This document shows positions 59,310-64,000 of a DNA stretch of 64,000 nucleotides, piece after piece. Under the pieces are notes generated by a model. That model saw nothing but the letters and a program-made list of their open reading frames with translations, ran no database searches and had not been told where the DNA came from. The stretch is from assembly GCF_000161455.1 (NCBI RefSeq), contig NZ_CM000745.1, forward strand, positions 3,428,710 through 3,492,709, written 5' to 3'. A program made the translations under genes and the position numbers. Source of the stretch: Bacillus pseudomycoides DSM 12442 (GTDB lineage: Bacteria > Bacillota > Bacilli > Bacillales > Bacillaceae_G). Positions within the stretch are counted from its first letter, which is position 1; the number at the start of each line of letters is the position of its first letter.

Positions 59310-59549
59310 TTATTTTATTATTAGTACAAGCGCTACAATACTAAATGAAAAAGCCATAACAAGGGCCATAACAAAGCTGGTATAATGTTTTTGCTGAAAC
59401 GCTCCTATAACAAAAGTTACATTTAAAAGTGCCATGAACACAATTGACACCAGAAAAGAACATACATTAAAAGTTGCCAATATGAAAGTCACAATGAATA
59501 GAAAGCCAATAAAAAACTGCATATAAGAAAGCCTTGGATTCAAATACAT
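59310..59549 (-). CDS. Small two- or three-span membrane protein
   Basis: A 79-residue hydrophobic protein (MYLNPRLSYMQFFIGFLFIV...) with segments about residues 10-30, 30-48 and 58-78. The ATG has AAAAGGAG nine bases upstream. Possibly related to DUF3953 small membrane proteins, but this is uncertain. It lies beside the L,D-transpeptidase, on the same strand and downstream. Confidence 0.55.
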   Translation of the reverse strand: MYLNPRLSYMQFFIGFLFIVTFILATFNVCSFLVSIVFMALLNVTFVIGAFQQKHYTSFVMALVMAFSFSIVALVLIIK

Positions 59550-59612
59550 ACGAGCAACTCCTTTTCCAATAATCTTCGTATATCCTCATTAATACATGGA
59601 TATGTACACATG

Positions 59613-60173
59613 TCAAGACAAGTTCGTGGAAAGAAAAAGCCAACTTGTTCGGTTGACCTTTTCGTAAACCAGAGCTCCTTTTTCTTTTGCAAGCTGCTGA
59701 AATGTTCTTTTCGATTTTACAATCCATACCTTTGTTCCAATTGGAATGCGATCAAATAAATATTCCACATCATTTTTTTTCATTCTAATGCATCCTTGTG
59801 AAATATATTTTCCAATTGAGCTTGGCTGATTTGTACCGTGAATACCATATTTACTCCCGTCAGTATCTCGTGCATTAAACCCCATCCACCTAGAGCCAAG
59901 TGGATTTTTTGGTGAACCACCAGGGATATCCTTCGCAATATAATAAGGATTTTTTGCCTTCATTACAATATCAAAACTTCCCTCTGGCGTTAACTCGTTT
60001 GTTTTTCCCGTCGCTACAGGAAAGACCTTTTGTATTTTACCATCATCAATATAAGCAAGCTTGTTCGTCTGCTTATTTACAATAATAAATGGATCTCCAG
60101 CACGCGGATTATCTCCAAGAGGCCATATCGGTGAAAGAGAAAAACATAATAGTAAGGACAGAAAATACGACAT
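59613..60173 (-). CDS. L,D-transpeptidase (YkuD domain), exported
   Basis: A 186-residue exported enzyme. The N-terminal hydrophobic segment (residues 2-17) acts as signal peptide or anchor. The YkuD domain (about residues 28-155) has the catalytic motif HGTNQPSSIGKYISQGCIRM, with Cys as nucleophile. L,D-transpeptidases form 3-3 cross-links in peptidoglycan or attach proteins; in Bacillus some act on the spore wall. There is no LysM domain, in contrast to YkuD itself. Upstream is the family 2 repeat. Confidence 0.9.
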   Translation of the reverse strand: MSYFLSLLLCFSLSPIWPLGDNPRAGDPFIIVNKQTNKLAYIDDGKIQKVFPVATGKTNELTPEGSFDIVMKAKNPYYIAKDIPGGSPKNPLGSRWMGFNARDTDGSKYGIHGTNQPSSIGKYISQGCIRMKKNDVEYLFDRIPIGTKVWIVKSKRTFQQLAKEKGALVYEKVNRTSWLFLSTNLS

Positions 60174-60192
60174 GATTCATTCCTTCCCTATA

Positions 60193-60387
60193 TATATAAA
60201 TCCATTTTGATTTTTCGACATATTAGCTGCGGCTATGAAAACAAAAACTACTCTCCACTTATTTTCTCTTTTATTTTCACACGGCATGGGGCGAAAAAGG
60301 GCACTGACCGCTTCTATGCATGGCCGGATGCTCTTGCCTACCTAAAAAGAATGGTTTGATGTTGGCTTTTTAATTTGGATTTATATA
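60193..60387 (+). repeat. Dispersed repeat, family 2, copy B
   Basis: 195 bases with perfect 12-base terminal inverted repeats, TATATAAATCCA and TGGATTTATATA. Shares its interior (GCGGCTATGAAAACAAAA, GGCATGGGGCG, CCTAAAAAGAA) with 23349-23520. No open frame. The right terminal repeat overlaps the stop codon of yqjA. Confidence 0.75.
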
Positions 60388-61349
60388 AGTTCTTTCACAT
60401 TATCCTTCCCTTTAAACCTACTTTTAATAAGTAAATATTGCTCCATTTCATAAACAAGTTGAACAAGCTTCGCACGCATTTCAAATTCTTCACGTGTCTT
60501 AGGAAGTGGCATTTCTCTAAAAATCTCTCGCATTTCTTGTAATTGTCTAAGTGAAATAAGACCTGTGCTTTCAGGACGAATAGAATTCCCCACGTTTCCA
60601 ATCACTTCCGCAATCATATCTGATTGCTCATATGACCACGATAAGGAAGCTGCAAGCGGCATAATCCGCTCTAAAATTTCAAATTGTTGCATACGCATAT
60701 CAAAATACCGATAATAATAATCATCTTCTCGCATAAATTGATTTTCAAGTTTTTTGAAGGATAACTCTTTTGCTTGCTTTAAAATGTCCTCTGTTTCAAT
60801 TAATTCTTTTCCAGCCCATGTACTATCTCGATTTCGTAAATATACAGCCATCTCAAATAAAATCGTTTTAAAATTCCATTCTACTTTTTCCTGATACCTT
60901 TTTAATTTTTTTTCTGCACTTGGCATATATATATTTACCAATAAAGCCACACTAATTCCAATTGTTAAAATTGCAATTTCATTTCCAATCGCTAACCATG
61001 TGATATGTTTTAATGAATACAAATGCATGACAATAACTGAACTTGTAACAATTCCTTCTTGAATTTTAAGCATAACAGCTGTTGGGATAAAAGTAAGAAG
61101 TAACAAACTAATAGCAAGTGGTGTATAACCAATTGTTTCAAAAATACAAAACGAGAATACCATCGATAATAAGCAAGCTAAAAACCGATGCAAAGATGCT
61201 TGGAGTGATTTTCGTTTCGTATTTTGCACACACAAAATAACCAAAATGCCCGCAGAACTATAAAATTCCAAACCGAATAGCTGCGCAATAAAAACTGCCG
61301 CACCTGTTCCAACTGCTGTTTTCACTGTACGATATCCAATTCTAAACAT
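60381..61349 (-). CDS. yqjA: Aromatic acid exporter family protein YqjA (DUF939)
   Basis: A 322-residue protein whose first 150 residues hold several membrane helices (GAAVFIAQLFGLEFYSSAGI, ILVILCVQNTKRKSL), followed by a cytoplasmic helical domain rich in Glu and Met. This is the DUF939 family seen in B. subtilis YqjA, which lies beside artPQR there as it does here. Function is not proven; the family is related to aromatic acid exporters. The ATG of MFRIGYRT follows TAGGAG. Its last codons (ELI and stop) lie in the terminal repeat of an element. Confidence 0.82.
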   Translation of the reverse strand: MFRIGYRTVKTAVGTGAAVFIAQLFGLEFYSSAGILVILCVQNTKRKSLQASLHRFLACLLSMVFSFCIFETIGYTPLAISLLLLTFIPTAVMLKIQEGIVTSSVIVMHLYSLKHITWLAIGNEIAILTIGISVALLVNIYMPSAEKKLKRYQEKVEWNFKTILFEMAVYLRNRDSTWAGKELIETEDILKQAKELSFKKLENQFMREDDYYYRYFDMRMQQFEILERIMPLAASLSWSYEQSDMIAEVIGNVGNSIRPESTGLISLRQLQEMREIFREMPLPKTREEFEMRAKLVQLVYEMEQYLLIKSRFKGKDNVKELI

Positions 61350-61391
61350 ATCATTGCTCCTATATGTATAAACGTATTTACAGTAAGTATA

Positions 61392-61424
61392 AAAAAAGGA
61401 TGACAAGCTGTCATCCTTTTCTCC
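61392..61424 (-). terminator. Terminator of the artPQR operon
   Basis: AGGATGACA, loop AGC, TGTCATCCT with T-run on the minus strand. Confidence 0.85.
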
Positions 61425-61449
61425 TTATTATTCACGTAACTTTTACATG

Positions 61450-62172
61450 TTACAATATTTTTTGTAAAAATTCTTGTGCGCGTTTGCTTTTTGGTTCTGT
61501 AAAAAACTGTTCTGGACTTGTATCTTCAACAAGCTTTCCACCATCTAAAAAGAGCACACGATCAGCTACTTCTTTTGCAAATCCCATCTCATGTGTCACA
61601 ATTGCCATTGTCATTCCTGTAGTCACTAAAGATTTCATTACTTCTAATACTTCTTTTACCATTTCAGGATCTAGTGCCGATGTTGGTTCATCAAAAAGCA
61701 TAACTTCCGGTTCCATTGCCAATGCTCTAGCAATAGCTACACGCTGCTTTTGTCCACCTGAAAGACGGTTTGGATATGCATCCTTTTTATCGAGCAATCC
61801 TACCTTTTCAAGAAGTTCCTTCGCCTTTTTCTCTGCTTCTGGTTTTGCCACACCTTTTACATTTACTGGTGCGTACATAATATTTTCTAATACTGTCATA
61901 TGAGGGAATAAGTGAAAATGTTGAAACACCATTCCAACATTTTCACGAACACTCATAATATTTGTTTTTGGATTGGTCACTTCTTTATTCCCAATCCAAA
62001 TGTGACCATTTGTAGGTGTTTCTAGTACGTTCATACAACGTAAAAATGTTGATTTTCCTGACCCAGACGGTCCAACAATCGCAACAATTTCGCCCTTTTC
62101 GATTGTTGTCGTAATTCCTTTTAGTACTTCATTTTGTCCAAATGATTTATGAAGGTTTTCAATTTTAATCAC
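61450..62172 (-). CDS. artR: Amino acid ABC transporter ATPase (ArtR-type)
   Basis: A 240-residue polar amino acid ABC transporter ATPase. Walker A VGPSGSGKST (residues 33-42), Q-loop MVFQHFHLFPHMT, signature LSGGQKQR, Walker B VMLFDEPTSALD and the H-loop VTHEMGF. Closest to ArtR/GlnQ. Its start overlaps the end of the permease by eight bases. Substrate follows from the operon (arginine, by synteny with B. subtilis artPQR). Confidence 0.92.
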   Translation of the reverse strand: MIKIENLHKSFGQNEVLKGITTTIEKGEIVAIVGPSGSGKSTFLRCMNVLETPTNGHIWIGNKEVTNPKTNIMSVRENVGMVFQHFHLFPHMTVLENIMYAPVNVKGVAKPEAEKKAKELLEKVGLLDKKDAYPNRLSGGQKQRVAIARALAMEPEVMLFDEPTSALDPEMVKEVLEVMKSLVTTGMTMAIVTHEMGFAKEVADRVLFLDGGKLVEDTSPEQFFTEPKSKRAQEFLQKIL

Positions 62173-62824
62173 TTTTCTTCATTCTCCCTTCAATTGCTTT
62201 CCCGACTAATGTAAGAATAATTACTAGAATATAGTAAACAAGTCCGACAAATAGTAACGGTTCAAGATATTTAAACGTTTCACCGCCTACAATATATGCA
62301 CGGCGCATTAAATCAGTCGCACCAATTACTGTCACTACTGCCGACTCTTTCGTAAGTGTTGCAAATTCGTTCACAAGCGCTGGTAATATATTTTTTAATG
62401 CTTGTGGTAAAATAATATTTTTCATCATTTTTCTATATGGAACACCGAGAGCCATCGCAGCTTCTGTCTGTCCTTTATCAACAGCCTGAATTCCTGCACG
62501 AATTACCTCTGACATATATGCACCCGAATTTAAACTAAATGCAAGTACTGCTGCTAAAAATGCTGGTATATCATATCCAATCATTTGCGGAACACCGAAA
62601 TAAATAATCATTAATTGCAAGACAAGTGGTGTACCACGAAATATCGATGTATATAAATCAGCAGCGATATTTAACACTCTTACTCTAGCAATTTTACAAA
62701 GTGCTAATAACGTTCCAAGTATAAAACCAACTAAAGCAGATACTGCTACAATTTTCAGTGTAACTTCTAGTCCCTTTAATATATATGGTATCGACGGAGT
62801 AATTGCCGAAAAATCTAAGTTCAT
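62165..62824 (-). CDS. artQ: Amino acid ABC transporter permease (ArtQ-type)
   Basis: A 219-residue HisMQ-type permease with about five membrane segments. The EAA motif EAAMALGVPYRKMMKNIILP (residues 130-149) contacts the ATPase; RGTPLVLQLMIIYFGVP is another family block. It lies 37 bases after artP and overlaps artR. Confidence 0.92.
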   Translation of the reverse strand: MNLDFSAITPSIPYILKGLEVTLKIVAVSALVGFILGTLLALCKIARVRVLNIAADLYTSIFRGTPLVLQLMIIYFGVPQMIGYDIPAFLAAVLAFSLNSGAYMSEVIRAGIQAVDKGQTEAAMALGVPYRKMMKNIILPQALKNILPALVNEFATLTKESAVVTVIGATDLMRRAYIVGGETFKYLEPLLFVGLVYYILVIILTLVGKAIEGRMKKSD

Positions 62825-62861
62825 CTTTTGTCATTCCTCTCACAGAAAAGAGAAAGGCAGC

Positions 62862-63647
62862 TTATTTTTTGCTGCCAAACCATTTCTTCACTAATTTGTC
62901 CATTTCACCATTTTCTTGCATCTTCTTAATCACTTTATTAAATTCTGCTGTTTTGTCACTATTTTTCGGAAGGGCAATTGCTGCTCCTACTTCTTCTGGA
63001 GCTTCCTGAATTTCAATTCCTTGTAAACCTTTGATTTTTTCTAAATAATTTTTAGCAACTGTATCTTCTAAAATAGCAGCATCAAAACGTCCAGCCTGAA
63101 TTTCTTGTACGATTTCTGGTATACGGTCACGCCCCTCCGCCTGGAAGTTCACTTGCTTGTTAAATTCATTCGCTTTTTCTTCTTGAATAGAACCTGTTTG
63201 TACCCCTACTTTTTTACCTTCCAAATCTTGTAATGACTTAATACCTGAATCCTTTTTCGAAACAATCATGTTTTTAGCAACAAAATAAATATCTGTAAAA
63301 TCCGCATTTCCCTTACGTTCTGGAGTTGGTGTCATACCAGCCATAACAAAGTCAACTTTCCCCGAGCTAAGCGATGCTAATAATCCTCCAAAATCCATAT
63401 CTTTCACTTTCACTTCATAACCAAGTTCTTTCCCAATATACTTTGCAATATCAACATCAAAACCGATAATTTCATCACTCTTTGAAGCTTCCACATATTC
63501 ATAAGGTTTATAGTCTGCTGAAGTACCCATAACGAGTACTTTCTTATCTTTCTTCGTATTCGATTCCTTTGTTTCTCCCTTACTACAAGCACTAAACATA
63601 CTTATTATTAAAATAAGTGCAAATGAAATTGATAATAACTTCTTCAT
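62862..63647 (-). CDS. artP: Arginine-type amino acid ABC transporter binding lipoprotein (ArtP-type)
   Basis: A 261-residue solute-binding lipoprotein (lipobox MFSACSK, Cys near residue 21) with the bilobed SBP_bac_3 fold: LVMGTSADYKPYEYVE at the ligand site, EIIGFDVDIAKYIGKELGY, and AGMTPTPERKGNADFTDIYF. Operon order binding protein, permease, ATPase, and yqjA downstream, as in B. subtilis artPQR (yqiXYZ). An ArgR-like box precedes it. The ATG follows AGGGGGAGA. Confidence 0.88.
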   Translation of the reverse strand: MKKLLSISFALILIISMFSACSKGETKESNTKKDKKVLVMGTSADYKPYEYVEASKSDEIIGFDVDIAKYIGKELGYEVKVKDMDFGGLLASLSSGKVDFVMAGMTPTPERKGNADFTDIYFVAKNMIVSKKDSGIKSLQDLEGKKVGVQTGSIQEEKANEFNKQVNFQAEGRDRIPEIVQEIQAGRFDAAILEDTVAKNYLEKIKGLQGIEIQEAPEEVGAAIALPKNSDKTAEFNKVIKKMQENGEMDKLVKKWFGSKK

Positions 63648-63685
63648 ATTTCTCCCCCTAATAATGTATATTTAAAAGTTTTATA

Positions 63686-63697
63686 GAATTTTTATTC
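63686..63697. promoter_or_regulatory. ArgR/AhrC-type box upstream of artP
   Basis: GAATTTTTATTC is an exact copy of the core of Bacillus ARG boxes, about 40 bases upstream of the artP start. It supports arginine as the transport substrate. Confidence 0.5.
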
Positions 63698-63883
63698 GAT
63701 GTTTGTATTGTAGCAGTAATTTTATTTTTATGCAACAATTAAAATAAAATTAAAATACAAATTCTATTAAAACGGTTTTTCTAGGTTAATTAATGTATAG
63801 ATTAGTGTATAAAATATACATTTCATGTATATTCCCTCTCATTACAAATGATTATAAACAAATGTTATTAACTTCACCTCCTA

Positions 63884-63982
63884 ATAAAGTGCAACTTTAA
63901 TCAGAGGGGGACTTTCTTTAACTTCTATTGATTATTAGCCCTCACCAATCAGGATTTTACTGCTCACAAACATCCTAATAAA
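63884..63982 (+). repeat. bcr1-like repeat, copy 4 (internally deleted)
   Basis: 99 bases, beginning ATAAAGTGCAACTTTAATCAG and keeping ATTATTAGCCCTCACCAA, but lacking most of the middle and right part. Both borders carry ATAAA. The rest of 63648-64000 shows no gene. Confidence 0.75.
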
Positions 63983-64000
63983 TGGAACAAAATAAAAAAC

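Noticed and set aside
1..64000. Phage, conjugative, defence or toxin-antitoxin system.
   Set aside because: I saw no integrase other than XerD, no capsid, restriction, Abi, retron or toxin-antitoxin genes. The HTH/RHH protein at 16246 has no adjacent toxin-sized partner.

Overview
The window is a gene-dense, low-GC chromosomal segment of a Bacillus cereus-group bacterium. Three things support this: Bacillus gene order, strong GGAGG-type ribosome binding sites, and four dispersed repeats that look like the B. cereus-specific bcr1 element. Two bcr1 copies have perfect ATAAA flanks, one has CTTAT flanks, and one is flanked on the left only. Most genes follow the B. subtilis yqk, yqj and yqi neighbourhoods with B. 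cereus-group insertions. I saw no rRNA, tRNA, CRISPR array, prophage, transposase or defence system.

Layout. 1-5.0 kb: the end of a purine permease, a CorA transporter and the nucleoside salvage operon deoB-punA-pdp (minus strand). 5.3-10.2 kb: a YtkA-like lipoprotein, then spoIIM-fur-yqzK-xerD, an acetyltransferase, nudF and a 42-residue MciZ homologue (FtsZ inhibitor in the mother cell). 10.2-22.5 kb: two aldo/keto reductases, small kinase-like and GrpB proteins, YqkE, a secreted 5'-nucleotidase, a ferritin-like protein, a YuiF-type antiporter, a LacI regulator, YqkD, YqkC and a CDGSH protein. 22.5-27.5 kb: a two-gene fluoride channel, a repeat, an FMN riboswitch and ribD-ribE-ribBA-ribH. 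27.5-35 kb: a six-gene biotin operon (bioA-D-F-H-C-B) behind a BirA operator, bracketed by two related small secreted proteins, with a collapsed GMC oxidoreductase pseudogene beside it. 35-42 kb: a T-box leader with two consecutive T-box/terminator modules in front of an NhaC antiporter, a sortase-anchored nucleotidase, a GDSL hydrolase, a MarR regulator and a tyrosine-rich microprotein. 42-50.5 kb: argC-J-B-D-F, then yqzH, yqjQ, yqjP and proC. 50.6-58.7 kb: L-serine dehydratase genes with a frameshifted membrane protein upstream, rnz, a sporulation lipoprotein, a LexA-controlled Y-family polymerase and a tripeptidase. 58.9-64 kb: a bcr1 copy, a 30-residue Prli42-like protein, an L,D-transpeptidase, a second repeat family, YqjA and the arginine-type ABC transporter artP-Q-R.

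The region combines vitamin synthesis (riboflavin, biotin), amino-acid metabolism (arginine, proline, serine), nucleotide salvage and sporulation or cell-division functions. Visible cis-regulation includes an FMN riboswitch, a T-box, a BirA operator, a LexA box, a Fur box, ArgR-like boxes and sigma-E-like promoters. I found no convincing new multi-gene system. The most unusual items are the duplicated T-box decision module, the repeat whose terminal inverted repeat supplies the stop codon of yqjA, the paired secreted small proteins around the biotin operon, and several unassigned perfect palindromes in promoters.
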